A DNA stretch of 64,000 nt from Paludibacteraceae bacterium (GTDB lineage Bacteria; Bacteroidota; Bacteroidia; Bacteroidales; Paludibacteraceae). Shown one piece after another: positions 1 through 8,712 of this stretch (position 1 is its first letter; every line of letters starts with the position of its first letter). Under the pieces are notes generated by a model. It saw only the letters and a list, made by a program, of their open reading frames with translations. It had not been told where the DNA came from and ran no database searches. The stretch is from positions 1-64,000 of the forward strand of contig JAFUVS010000003.1 of the NCBI GenBank assembly GCA_017471175.1, read 5' to 3'. The translations under genes and the position numbers were made by a program.

Positions 1-361
1 AAAAACGACCGTTTAAACGAAACAACAATAAGGTTGCATAAAGATATGAAAATGTTTTAGATAGATATTCAAATCTAATACATAAACAGCATTGTAAATA
101 TCGCATTTATAGTTAGGAATTACCTACCGTTATAAAGCAAACGACATAGCACCCCCTAAACCCAAAACCCGCTATGGAATTGCAAAATTCGGCACATAGG
201 CATTCTTCTTCGACTTTTTCATTGTCGCGGTTCATTATACCGCCGAATAGTTGCAGAACGACAGGATAGATTATTGCTATCCATTTGTTGTTTATGCAAC
301 TTTTTTTGTTGTAGTTGTATGCATTATTTCAGAAAATAATGAAAAATAAAAGTTGGAAAAT
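1..361. other. AT-rich stretch without recognisable gene
   Basis: No open frame with recognisable protein character, RNA gene or clear promoter is visible on either strand. The base composition is richer in A+T than the housekeeping regions downstream. It precedes a degraded gene and is best seen as decayed intergenic sequence. Confidence 0.5.
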
Positions 362-628
362 TCAAGAATAGCCACCGCCTCCAAACGTTGGAAACGGAAA
401 GAGGAACGGAAGAAGGAGTTCTTTGACGTATTGATTTGCCTGAAAAATACAAAAATTGTACGATAAAATCGTACAGTTGAAAGTTACCGCACCCGACGGC
501 AAACTCCGTCTCACCGATGACAACTGGAGAAAGAACTTGGCGATACGGTTATCTCCAAGCAGCGCGCAGTGAACTTCACTGCCCCTCCCGAAGAACTGCC
601 GTTCAACGCTGAGGAAGACGAGAAATAA
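362..628 (+). pseudogene. Frameshifted remnant of an unidentified gene
   Basis: Three plus-strand pieces in different frames join into one protein-like sequence. The first is a Lys/Arg/Glu-rich piece ending near 435. The second is a middle piece from about 444 that includes VTAPDGKLRLTDDN. The third is a C-terminal piece from 524 ending PPEELPFNAEEDEK with a stop at 626-628. Two single-base shifts separate them. The acidic tail with an ELPF element recalls tails of single-stranded-DNA-binding proteins, but that is only a resemblance and I do not recognise the family. The antisense open frame over the same bases has no protein character. Confidence 0.4.
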
Positions 629-772
629 TCCGGTGCAGACAATATCTGTTTTCAGGCAACGATGCAAATAGCGTCGTTGCTCTTTATTTTAGGCAAATCA
701 ATATATGAATATAAAACCTACACGAAGTAACAAACATTTACTAAATATAAACCCAAAAAAAACAAAAACATT

Positions 773-3700
773 ATGAAAAAACTATTTCTTTTATTAACCG
801 CCATCGTGCTGTGTTCAAGCATGACTTGGGCGCAAGGAAGTCTTGCACATTTCCCTTACGCGACAGCAGGAGTAACAATCTCTTCTGGTGATGGGAATAA
901 AGTTGCTGCATCAGGTTGGGCAGACTGGGATTCGTCCTATTCAGGAACCTTTCTTCGTGTATTAGCAACAAATACTAATGCGTCTTCCTATAATTATTTA
1001 CAAATATATTTTAAAGGAATCAGTACTCAAGTGTATAATAATGGTTCCGGAGGAACTTTTACTGGACCAGCAGTGGGTTCATATTCAACAATTGGTTACT
1101 CATGTGATAGTTATTTTAGTGAATGGTATGACTATAACTATAGTGGTGTCATAAAAATGGGAAAAACGAACTCTTGTGGATATTGTTATTTCGGTGCAAT
1201 GATTGGATATTCAGCTGACGGTTCAACTCGCCCTAGTGTGACTGCGGATAATACAAAGTGGTTAAATGCTTATACTTATTCTGTTGAAGTAGGCAAAGGA
1301 GGAACCATGTATATCGCCATTAGAAATAATGAAACAAACGCCTTGGAAATAACTATTGGGGAGCCTAAACCCTCGTATAGCGTATCGGTATCATCTAATA
1401 ACACCTCATTAGGTACAGTAAATTCAGCAGGAAATTCTTATTCGGAAGGAAATAGTTCTGACATATTCACTGCATCTGCTACAACGGGTGTATTCGATGG
1501 CTGGTATTTGGATGAGAATAAAGTAAGTTCAAGCACATCGAATTATACCATTTCTAATGAAGGCTCATCTATCCAATTATTGAACTTACAGAGCGACCAC
1601 GTTTTGGAAGCTCGGTTTAATGCGCCGAGTGGTTCTTATGCAGTAAACTACGGTGTCAGCCCTACGGGAGCCGGTTCGATTATAAGCGCCACGTATGGAG
1701 ATGCTCCAGGTACATCTTTTGATAACGGTGATGAATTAGAAGGCGGCACCTCTGTTACACTGACTGCCGGCAATAACTCTGGTTATCGTTTTGACAAGTG
1801 GAGTAATAATGCCACTGCCAACCCCTATACTTTCCTGTTGAGTAAGGACACCACTTTGACAGCTCAGTTTATCAAAACGTATGTTATTACGGCTACAAGC
1901 AGTGTCGGAGGTTCTGCAACCGGCAGTGGTACGTATGATGTAAATGCTCAAGCAACTTTGATTGCGACTTCCACCGACGAGCATCTGTATTTCTTTGACC
2001 ACTGGTTGAAAGGCGAAGATACATATGCAGGTGGTGCAACCATCAACCCGACAGTGACGGCTGATGCAACTTATACCGCAGTTTTCCGTCCGGCAAGTAT
2101 TGGTACTATTACCGCCAATGTTTCACCTGCAGCAAGCGGCAGTGTTACAGTCAATCAGCCAAGTACAGCAGGCGGAACGGCGGTTACGCTGACTGCTGCT
2201 GCAAACGACGGATATACGTTTACTGGTTGGGATGACGACAACGATGGTACTATTGACAACACCGCCCCAACCCGCACCGTGTATGTGGACGGAACAAAGG
2301 AATATACCGCAAAATTTGTTGAGGGTGTTACCATTGACGTACAAGCGGCTATGACCGAAAATCATGGTTGGGGCTGGGGCGATTGCTTCTACTATTGGGC
2401 AAAAGCGTATGGTTATGACATAATGATACGGGGTGCCGACAATCTTGTATATACGGCAAATGAGGATTTTGGAATATCCGAGATAAACACTTCGGAATCA
2501 TATATAAATGATCATGGTACGACAGTACGCTTCACCGCTTTTGACGCACGTTTTTACAATCAAGGAGGTAAGAAAGTGTTGGAAGCTAATGCTGTAGGTA
2601 ATAACGGAAAGAACTATCATCTTATTCTGCGTGGTGTGGGTATTGATAGCGATGACACCGCACAAAACTATAACCAGACATTCACAAGTGGACAAGTCGA
2701 AATTAGACCGGGAAATGATAATGTAACAGACATAAAATGGTTCAGAGGACAAAATGGAAGTGGAGAATCTTATACTACCACATGGTGCAGCCACTTGTTC
2801 TTCAAATTAGATCAAACACAATGTGGTACTATACCATCGGGTATCTATCCAATCAATGATACCCAGCAAGCGGGAACAGTCGTATCTACTTTTGGATCAA
2901 ATAATCAATCCTATGGGTCTTATTTTGTACAGTCATATCTATATTATGTTCCTGTAACTGGTTGGGTTGAGGTTGTTAATCGTGATGAACAATATTATGT
3001 ATATGCAGACGCATATAATTCACGCGGTTATGATTATAAAACGACTTACGGAACAGCACCTTATACAGTTACCGTATCTGGCGATGCTAATGGAACAGCA
3101 GGTATTGTATGGCATTCAAATAACTGCGGTGATGTGGTCTATGGAGCAGGCACACAGAAATTCTTCTCCGGCAACTCTATCACACTTACTGCCACTCCCA
3201 ACAGCGGCTACGAGTTCTGGCGCTGGTCGGACGAAGATGCTTCTGTAAAGACATCTGCATACGGAGCTTCACGTAACGTAACCGTCAGCGGTAATCTTAC
3301 TCTGCAAGCCATCTTCCGTGTTGCAGGTCCTGTTTCGCCCAACATCACTTTGTGCGAGAACTGCAATGATGCCCACTACAACACCTTCAAAGCCACCTAT
3401 GGCGGATCGGCAGGCGTGGGCGTGAACGTAACCTACCCCCGTCAGTTCACCGCAAGTCGCTGGTCCACGATGTGCCTGCCGTTCAGTCTTGACCTCGCTA
3501 CAATGATTGCCAACAAGATGTACGGTTGCGTCTATGAGTTCAAATACGCTACGGGTAATGCTAACGTAGGCAGCGGCGTAAACCTCTACTTCTCCAATGC
3601 CAAGAGCATCGAAGCAGGTAAGTGCTATATCGTCAATGCCAATGATGCTTTGGCTGAAAAGACCTCGTTCGTGTTCAGCGGCGTTACGATTGACCTATCG

Positions 3701-4126
3701 AAGGATAACGGAGTAGCCTTGACCTCTGTGGGAGCCTACAACAACCTGCCGAGCTATAAGTCGGAAGGTACGATTGAGTTGGTCGGCACACTGCGTAACG
3801 GTACGCTAAAAGGCTCTGCTACGGGCAATACGTATATGGGCTTGAAGAACAACAAGATTTACTATCCGAACACCGATACGGGCAGCACGATATGGGCGTA
3901 TCGCGGCATATTCCGCAGCTCGGAAATTTTGGATAAGGAGAGTATGCAGAAGATGCGCATTATCGTGGACGGCGAAGACCGTGGCGAATTGATCATTGAT
4001 GCGGACGGGGACATCCTCGCTCCAAGCGATGCTCAAAGCCGCAAGTTCATCCGTGACGGCGTACTCTATATCGAGCGCGAAGGCGTTGTCTATGATGCAC
4101 AAGGAAAGAGAGTGGAGGGGATGTAG
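773..4126 (+). CDS. Large secreted protein with InlB-type beta repeats
   Basis: The 1117-residue protein begins with a clear Sec signal peptide (MKKLFLLLTAIVLCSSMTWA, cleavage near residue 20). The following ~200 residues are rich in Ser, Gly, Tyr and Asn. From about residue 205 to 500 there are at least four divergent beta repeats of about 75-80 residues, each ending in a pattern like GYRFDKWSNNA...LTAQF. This is the Listeria-Bacteroides/InlB B-repeat type, and another copy lies near residues 800-850. The C-terminal ~250 residues are a separate beta-rich region, ending in a short tail (FIRDGVLYIEREG...YDAQGKRVEG) like those closing many secreted Bacteroidales proteins. The role is probably cell-surface adhesion or binding, but no enzyme motif is seen. 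No partner gene is adjacent, and a possible terminator follows. Confidence 0.85.
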   Translation: MKKLFLLLTAIVLCSSMTWAQGSLAHFPYATAGVTISSGDGNKVAASGWADWDSSYSGTFLRVLATNTNASSYNYLQIYFKGISTQVYNNGSGGTFTGPAVGSYSTIGYSCDSYFSEWYDYNYSGVIKMGKTNSCGYCYFGAMIGYSADGSTRPSVTADNTKWLNAYTYSVEVGKGGTMYIAIRNNETNALEITIGEPKPSYSVSVSSNNTSLGTVNSAGNSYSEGNSSDIFTASATTGVFDGWYLDENKVSSSTSNYTISNEGSSIQLLNLQSDHVLEARFNAPSGSYAVNYGVSPTGAGSIISATYGDAPGTSFDNGDELEGGTSVTLTAGNNSGYRFDKWSNNATANPYTFLLSKDTTLTAQFIKTYVITATSSVGGSATGSGTYDVNAQATLIATSTDEHLYFFDHWLKGEDTYAGGATINPTVTADATYTAVFRPASIGTITANVSPAASGSVTVNQPSTAGGTAVTLTAAANDGYTFTGWDDDNDGTIDNTAPTRTVYVDGTKEYTAKFVEGVTIDVQAAMTENHGWGWGDCFYYWAKAYGYDIMIRGADNLVYTANEDFGISEINTSESYINDHGTTVRFTAFDARFYNQGGKKVLEANAVGNNGKNYHLILRGVGIDSDDTAQNYNQTFTSGQVEIRPGNDNVTDIKWFRGQNGSGESYTTTWCSHLFFKLDQTQCGTIPSGIYPINDTQQAGTVVSTFGSNNQSYGSYFVQSYLYYVPVTGWVEVVNRDEQYYVYADAYNSRGYDYKTTYGTAPYTVTVSGDANGTAGIVWHSNNCGDVVYGAGTQKFFSGNSITLTATPNSGYEFWRWSDEDASVKTSAYGASRNVTVSGNLTLQAIFRVAGPVSPNITLCENCNDAHYNTFKATYGGSAGVGVNVTYPRQFTASRWSTMCLPFSLDLATMIANKMYGCVYEFKYATGNANVGSGVNLYFSNAKSIEAGKCYIVNANDALAEKTSFVFSGVTIDLSKDNGVALTSVGAYNNLPSYKSEGTIELVGTLRNGTLKGSATGNTYMGLKNNKIYYPNTDTGSTIWAYRGIFRSSEILDKESMQKMRIIVDGEDRGELIIDADGDILAPSDAQSRKFIRDGVLYIEREGVVYDAQGKRVEGM

Positions 4127-4162
4127 TTAACACATAGACGATTAAACCTACTAAATCACTTG

Positions 4163-4200
4163 TCAACGCATAAACCCATAAACTTATCAACCCATAAACC
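4163..4200. repeat. CATAAAC-rich short direct repeats
   Basis: The 3' flank of the large secreted gene carries three near-copies of CATAAAC separated by short CAAC/TTATC elements. The arrangement is low in complexity and non-coding. No function can be assigned. It lies immediately before the nested inverted repeats. Confidence 0.4.
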
Positions 4201-4201
4201 A

Positions 4202-4298
4202 AAAAAAGCATTAGGCTCGTTCGTAGGGGGGGATTGCAGATTTCTAATCTGTGAATCTTCAAAGGGGTTTTTCTTGCGAACGAGCCTTTTGCTTTTTT
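4202..4298. repeat. Nested inverted repeat, possible terminator or small palindromic element
   Basis: The arms at 4202-4223 and 4277-4298 are inverted copies matching at 20 of 22 positions, with the core AGGCTCGTTCG / CGAACGAGCCT. An A-tract leads the left arm and a T-tract ends the right arm. The ~53-base interior holds a second hairpin, CAGATT-TCT-AATCTG, flanked by GATT/AATC. The A/T flanks suit a bidirectional terminator after the secreted protein gene. The unusually long interior also suits a small repeated palindromic element. Confidence 0.6.
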
Positions 4299-4326
4299 AA
4301 CGGTAAAAGCGATATTTTCCGAATAA

Positions 4327-4370
4327 ATACGGCAAAAACTTGTGCTATACAAGATTTTGCCGTATTTTTG
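4327..4370 (+). promoter_or_regulatory. Palindromic promoter of the fumarate reductase genes
   Basis: TATTTTTG at 4363-4370 matches the Bacteroidetes -7 element TAnnTTTG. A CTTG at 4339-4342 is a plausible -33 element at a 20-base spacing. Overlapping both is a 39-base palindrome. ATACGGCAAAA (4327-4337) pairs with TTTTGCCGTAT (4355-4365), and CTTGT (4339-4343) pairs with ACAAG (4349-4353), around a 5-base centre. A regulator bound here would cover the polymerase site, so this is a candidate operator. The start codon lies about 107 bases downstream of the -7 element. Confidence 0.6.
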
Positions 4371-4476
4371 CGCACTTTTGAGCCGTTTATGGTATTCTTG
4401 TTTACTTTATGGGGCTTTTTTATTGTTTGTGCGGCAAATAAAATAAACTCAATATAAACTTAATTTTTATTTTCTT

Positions 4477-5184
4477 ATGTGGTTAAAAGATTCTTCCATT
4501 GGACGTAAACTCGTAATGAGTATCACGGGTACGTTCTTGGTTCTTTTCCTTCTCTTCCACGGCAGTATGAACCTCTGTCTCGTCATCGATGACATCTTCG
4601 GGACATCCGCCTACAACTGGATTTGCAGTATGTTGGGTGCGAACTGGTATGCCGTTATCGGCACACTCATTCTTGCCTTGGCAGTAGTTGTTCACTTTGC
4701 GTATGCCATCGTGCTGACCGTTCAGAACCGCCGTGCGCGCGGTAACGACCGTTATGCCGTTGAGGCACGCCAGGAAGGTGTGGACTGGGCATCGAAAAAC
4801 ATGCTCGCTTTGGGTATTATTGTACTGGGCTTCCTTGTGCTGCACCTCTACAATTTCTGGTTCAAGATGCAGTTTGCCGAACTGACGGGCATTGAGACTT
4901 CGATGTTCGACCCGCAGGACGGCAGTGCTATCGTTAAGGCTCTGTTCACCGACGGCTGGTGCGGCATCGTGTATTGCCTGCTCTACATCGTATGGCTCTG
5001 TGCCTTGTGGTTCCACCTCAGTCACGGCGTATGGTCGGCTATGCAGACCATGGGTCTGAGTAACAACAAGTGGCTCCCCCGCATTAAGGTGATCGGCACG
5101 GTAGTGGCTACCCTTACCGTTGGTCTGTTTATGGTCGTTATTCTCTATTTCTTGGGAGTGAATATCGGTCAGATGTGTGCGTAA
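4477..5184 (+). CDS. frdC: Fumarate reductase/succinate dehydrogenase cytochrome b subunit
   Basis: This is the 235-residue membrane anchor of the menaquinol:fumarate oxidoreductase. About five hydrophobic helices are visible (roughly residues 13-35, 55-82, 108-130, 160-180 and 205-230). Histidines at positions 28, 73, 123, 180 and 183 sit in or beside these helices and include the likely ligands of two b hemes. The length and the GRKLVMSITG opening fit the single-subunit Bacteroidetes SdhC type. It is first in a three-gene set, 33 bases ahead of the flavoprotein gene, and is driven by the palindromic promoter upstream. In fermenting Bacteroidales this enzyme normally works in the fumarate-reducing direction. 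Confidence 0.95.
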   Translation: MWLKDSSIGRKLVMSITGTFLVLFLLFHGSMNLCLVIDDIFGTSAYNWICSMLGANWYAVIGTLILALAVVVHFAYAIVLTVQNRRARGNDRYAVEARQEGVDWASKNMLALGIIVLGFLVLHLYNFWFKMQFAELTGIETSMFDPQDGSAIVKALFTDGWCGIVYCLLYIVWLCALWFHLSHGVWSAMQTMGLSNNKWLPRIKVIGTVVATLTVGLFMVVILYFLGVNIGQMCA

Positions 5185-5217
5185 TTCATTAAGTAGAATT
5201 TTCAATCGGATAAGATT

Positions 5218-7335
5218 ATGAGTAATACGGAAGATTTATTTGCAGCTGCCAAAGAGGTTGCAGGCAAAGTGAAGGACACGGTTCAAGCCGTTAAAGAGGC
5301 TGTGCAGGAAGCGACAGAAACCGTTCTGGAGGTGAAAGAGGCCGTGCAACAGGAAACTGCCAAACAGGCTAACATCATCACGCCCAAGATGGCGAAGATT
5401 CCGGAGGGACCATTGGAGAAGAAATGGACGAACTACAAGGATCATCAGAAATTAGTCAACCCCGCCAACAAACGTCGTTTGGACGTGATAGTAGTAGGTA
5501 CGGGTTTGGCAGGTGCTTCGGCTGCCGCTACTCTTGCTGAGTTGGGCTTCAATGTGCTGAATTTCTGCATTCAAGACTCGCCCCGTCGTGCGCACTCCAT
5601 CGCCGCACAAGGCGGTATCAACGCGGCAAAGAACTACCAGAACGATGGCGACTCTGTTTATCGCCTTTACTACGACACTATTAAGGGCGGCGACTATCGT
5701 GCTCGCGAAGCGAACGTCTATCGTCTGGCTGAAGTGTCGAACAATATCATTGACCAGTGCGTGGCACAAGGTGTACCTTTCGCCCGTGAATACGGCGGTC
5801 TGTTGGACAACCGCTCGTTCGGCGGTGCACAGGTCAGCCGTACTTTCTACGCCAAAGGTCAGACCGGTCAACAGTTGCTCTTGGGTGCCTACTCGGCTTT
5901 GAGCCGTCAGATCGGCAAAGGCAAAGTGAAGATGTACAACCGCCACGAGATGTTAGACATCGTGATGATTAAGGACGAGAACGGCGAAGAGCGCGCGCGC
6001 GGTATCATCGCCCGCAACCTCGTTACGGGTCGCATCGAGCGTTTCTTTGCGCACGCAGTCGTGGTGGCTTCCGGCGGCTACGGCAACACGTTCTTCCTCT
6101 CTACCAACGCAATGGCTTCCAACGGCTCGGCTGCTATGCAGATGTACCGCCACGGTGCTTATTTCGCTAATCCCTGTTATGCGCAGATTCACCCCACGTG
6201 TATTCCTAAGCACGGTGACTTCCAGTCCAAACTGACACTGATGTCGGAGTCGTTGCGTAACGACGGACGTATATGGGTGCCCAAGAAATTGGAAGATGCC
6301 AAGCGTCTGCAGAAAGGCGAAATCAAGGGTCGCGACATCCCCGAAGAGGATCGTGACTACTACCTTGAGCGTCGTTATCCTGCTTTCGGTAACCTCGTAC
6401 CTCGCGATGTGGCTTCACGTGCTGCCAAAGAGCGTTGCGATGCCGGCTATGGCGTAAACAACACCGGTCTGGCTGTTTTCCTCGACTTCAGCGAAGCCAT
6501 CCAGCGTCTCGGAAAAGACGTAGTAGCCCAGAAGTACGGCAACCTCTTCCAGATGTATGAGAAGATTGTGGATGAGAACCCCTACGAAAACCCGATGATG
6601 ATCTTCCCCGCTATCCACTATACGATGGGTGGTATCTGGGTGGACTACGAGTTGCAAACGAGCGTCAAGGGCTTGTTCTGCATCGGTGAAGCCAACTTCT
6701 CCGACCACGGAGCCAACCGTCTCGGTGCGTCGGCTCTGATGCAGGGGCTGGCGGACGGCTACTTCGTTCTGCCTTATACCATTCAGAACTACTTGGCAGA
6801 CCAGATCGGCGTGGCTCGTATGAGTACCGACCGTCCCGAGTTCGATGCAGCCGAGAAAGCCGTTCAGGACAAGATTGACCGTCTGATGAAGATTCAGGGC
6901 AAACGCTCGGTGGACAGCATTCACAAAGAACTGGGTCTCATTATGTGGGACTTCGTAGGAATGGGACGTACCGCAGAGTCGCTCAAGAAAGCAGTTGAGA
7001 AAATCAATGCCTTGAAGAAAGAGTTCTGGAGCAACGTCTATATCCCGGGTAAGGCCGATTCGCTCAACAACGAGTTGGAGAAAGCCCTTCGTCTGGCTGA
7101 CTTCCTTGAGATTGGCAAACTGATGGCTATCGATGCACTCAACCGTGAAGAGTCCTGCGGCGGACACTTCCGCGAGGAGTATCAGACCGAAGAAGGCGAA
7201 GCACTCCGCCAGGATGATAAGTTCTCGTATGTGGCTTGCTGGAAATATATGGGCGAAGACAAAGACCCCGTACTCATCAAAGAGCCTTTGGACTACGAGT
7301 TTACCGAACGCAAGACACGTAACTATAAGAGTTAG
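5218..7335 (+). CDS. frdA: Fumarate reductase/succinate dehydrogenase flavoprotein, with an N-terminal extension
   Basis: This catalytic subunit carries covalent FAD and interconverts fumarate and succinate. The FAD-binding glycine motif VVGTGLAGA lies near residues 92-100, the FAD-linking histidine region [17 protein letters not shown] near 123-139, and the substrate/FAD segments HYTMGG and [10 protein letters not shown] further on. The 705-residue length exceeds the usual ~645-660 of the family. The family's normal start corresponds to Met58 (5389). Before it lie about 57 residues of Ala/Val/Lys/Glu-rich helix with repeats such as [13 protein letters not shown] keep the upstream start because the frame is open, protein-like and follows frdC by 33 bases; the start at 5389 remains possible. 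Confidence 0.95.
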   Translation: MSNTEDLFAAAKEVAGKVKDTVQAVKEAVQEATETVLEVKEAVQQETAKQANIITPKMAKIPEGPLEKKWTNYKDHQKLVNPANKRRLDVIVVGTGLAGASAAATLAELGFNVLNFCIQDSPRRAHSIAAQGGINAAKNYQNDGDSVYRLYYDTIKGGDYRAREANVYRLAEVSNNIIDQCVAQGVPFAREYGGLLDNRSFGGAQVSRTFYAKGQTGQQLLLGAYSALSRQIGKGKVKMYNRHEMLDIVMIKDENGEERARGIIARNLVTGRIERFFAHAVVVASGGYGNTFFLSTNAMASNGSAAMQMYRHGAYFANPCYAQIHPTCIPKHGDFQSKLTLMSESLRNDGRIWVPKKLEDAKRLQKGEIKGRDIPEEDRDYYLERRYPAFGNLVPRDVASRAAKERCDAGYGVNNTGLAVFLDFSEAIQRLGKDVVAQKYGNLFQMYEKIVDENPYENPMMIFPAIHYTMGGIWVDYELQTSVKGLFCIGEANFSDHGANRLGASALMQGLADGYFVLPYTIQNYLADQIGVARMSTDRPEFDAAEKAVQDKIDRLMKIQGKRSVDSIHKELGLIMWDFVGMGRTAESLKKAVEKINALKKEFWSNVYIPGKADSLNNELEKALRLADFLEIGKLMAIDALNREESCGGHFREEYQTEEGEALRQDDKFSYVACWKYMGEDKDPVLIKEPLDYEFTERKTRNYKS

Positions 7336-7423
7336 TTGAAAGTTGAATGTGTAAAGTTAAAAGAAGTATGACAGTTTAACAGACTGACAGAAAAAAGTTT
7401 AATCATTTAAAAAGTTTATAGTT

Positions 7424-8179
7424 ATGGATCAATATATTGATATTAAAGTGCGGGTTTGGCGTCAAGCCGGACCGAAGGCACAAGGTCATTTTGAGACCTA
7501 CGAACTCAAACACGTCTTCCAGGGAGCATCTTTCCTTGAGATGATTGACATCCTAAACGAGCAACTCATAGCGGAGCACAAAGACCCCATCGCATTTGAC
7601 CACGATTGCCGTGAGGGTATTTGCGGAATGTGCTCGATGTATGTGAACGGTCATCCGCACGGACCTGACAGCGCGATTACTACCTGCCAGTTGCACATGC
7701 GTAAGTTCCACGACGGCGAGACCATCACCGTTGAACCGTGGCGCAGTCGTGCCTTCCCCGTTATCAAAGACTTGATGGTAGATCGTCAAGCTTACGACAA
7801 GATTATGCAGGCGGGAGGTTTCGTATCGGTGAACACGGGCGGCGTACCGGATGCTAATGCCATTCCCATCCCGAAGCCCATCGCTGATGAGGCAATGGAT
7901 GCAGCATCCTGTATCGGTTGCGGAGCGTGCGCGGCGGCTTGTAAGAACGGTAGTGCTATGCTCTTCGTGGCAGCCAAGGTCAGCCAGCTCAACCTCCTGC
8001 CCCAAGGCAAAGCGGAGAAACACCAACGTGCTAAGGCGATGTTACAGAAGATGGACGAACTCGGTTTCGGTAACTGCACCAACACGGGTGCCTGCGCCGC
8101 CGAATGTCCCAAGCAGGTCAGCCTCACCCATATCGCCCGCCTCAACCGCGACTTTATAGGTGCCAAGTTCTGTGATTAA
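7424..8179 (+). CDS. frdB: Fumarate reductase/succinate dehydrogenase iron-sulfur subunit
   Basis: This 251-residue subunit passes electrons between quinone and flavin. An N-terminal ferredoxin-like [2Fe-2S] domain carries Cys62, Cys67, Cys70 and Cys88 (CREGICGMC and later TTCQ). The C-terminal half has the cysteine clusters [11 protein letters not shown] and [12 protein letters not shown] for the other two clusters. It lies 88 bases after frdA with no terminator visible between them, so it is probably in the same transcript. A strong terminator follows. Confidence 0.95.
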   Translation: MDQYIDIKVRVWRQAGPKAQGHFETYELKHVFQGASFLEMIDILNEQLIAEHKDPIAFDHDCREGICGMCSMYVNGHPHGPDSAITTCQLHMRKFHDGETITVEPWRSRAFPVIKDLMVDRQAYDKIMQAGGFVSVNTGGVPDANAIPIPKPIADEAMDAASCIGCGACAAACKNGSAMLFVAAKVSQLNLLPQGKAEKHQRAKAMLQKMDELGFGNCTNTGACAAECPKQVSLTHIARLNRDFIGAKFCD

Positions 8180-8196
8180 GCAGATAAGAACTCAAT

Positions 8197-8237
8197 AAAA
8201 AGAATAGGATTGCCAAAACGGCAATCCTATTCTTTTT
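8197..8237. terminator. Bidirectional terminator between frdB and gcvH
   Basis: There is a perfect 18-bp stem with a 5-base loop: the left arm at 8197-8214 begins AAAAAGAATAGG and the right arm at 8220-8237 ends CCTATTCTTTTT. A-tract and T-tract make it work from either side, which suits the convergent genes around it. Confidence 0.9.
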
Positions 8238-8260
8238 GAAGTATGTTTGAAAATAAATAA

Positions 8261-8635
8261 TCAGAGGATAGCTTGATAGCCGGCAGCATCTAAAAGCGAG
8301 TCCATTTCGCTTGCGTCCTTGACAGCAATCTTAATCATCCAGCCTTCACCGTACGGGTCGTTGTTAACCAATTCGGGTTGGTCGTTGAGAGCTTCGTTCA
8401 CTTCCAAAACTTCGCCGGTAACGGGCATATTAAGGTCGCTGACGGTCTTAACGGCTTCTACGGAACCGAACACTTCGTTTTGACCAACGGTTTCACCCAC
8501 CGTATTGATGTCCACAAACACGATTTCGCCCAACTCAGACTGAGCATAATCGGTAATACCCACGTAGGCTTGATCGCCCTCAAGGCGAATCCACTCATGA
8601 TCCTTCGTGTACTTCAGATTTTGAGGAATGTTCAT
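8261..8635 (-). CDS. gcvH: Glycine cleavage system H protein
   Basis: This lipoyl carrier shuttles the aminomethyl group from the P protein to the T and L proteins of glycine cleavage. The 124-residue protein has the family's fold, starting with the KYTKDHEWI opening. The lipoyl-lysine is Lys63 in GSVEAVKTVSD, and the NDPYGEGWMIKI segment closes it. It lies 77 bases downstream of the gldJ-like gene on the same strand. P, T and L genes are not in the window. Confidence 0.96.
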   Translation of the reverse strand: MNIPQNLKYTKDHEWIRLEGDQAYVGITDYAQSELGEIVFVDINTVGETVGQNEVFGSVEAVKTVSDLNMPVTGEVLEVNEALNDQPELVNNDPYGEGWMIKIAVKDASEMDSLLDAAGYQAIL

Positions 8636-8712
8636 TGTTATTGATTTTTAAGATTGGTTTTCTCGTTTTTTTCTTTATCGGAAGTCTTTCCGCAGAGTTT
8701 CCCCTCAATTCT

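Noticed and set aside
4251-4457. Small open frame upstream of frdC
   Set aside because: It lies over the promoter palindrome and inverted repeat, with no plausible product.
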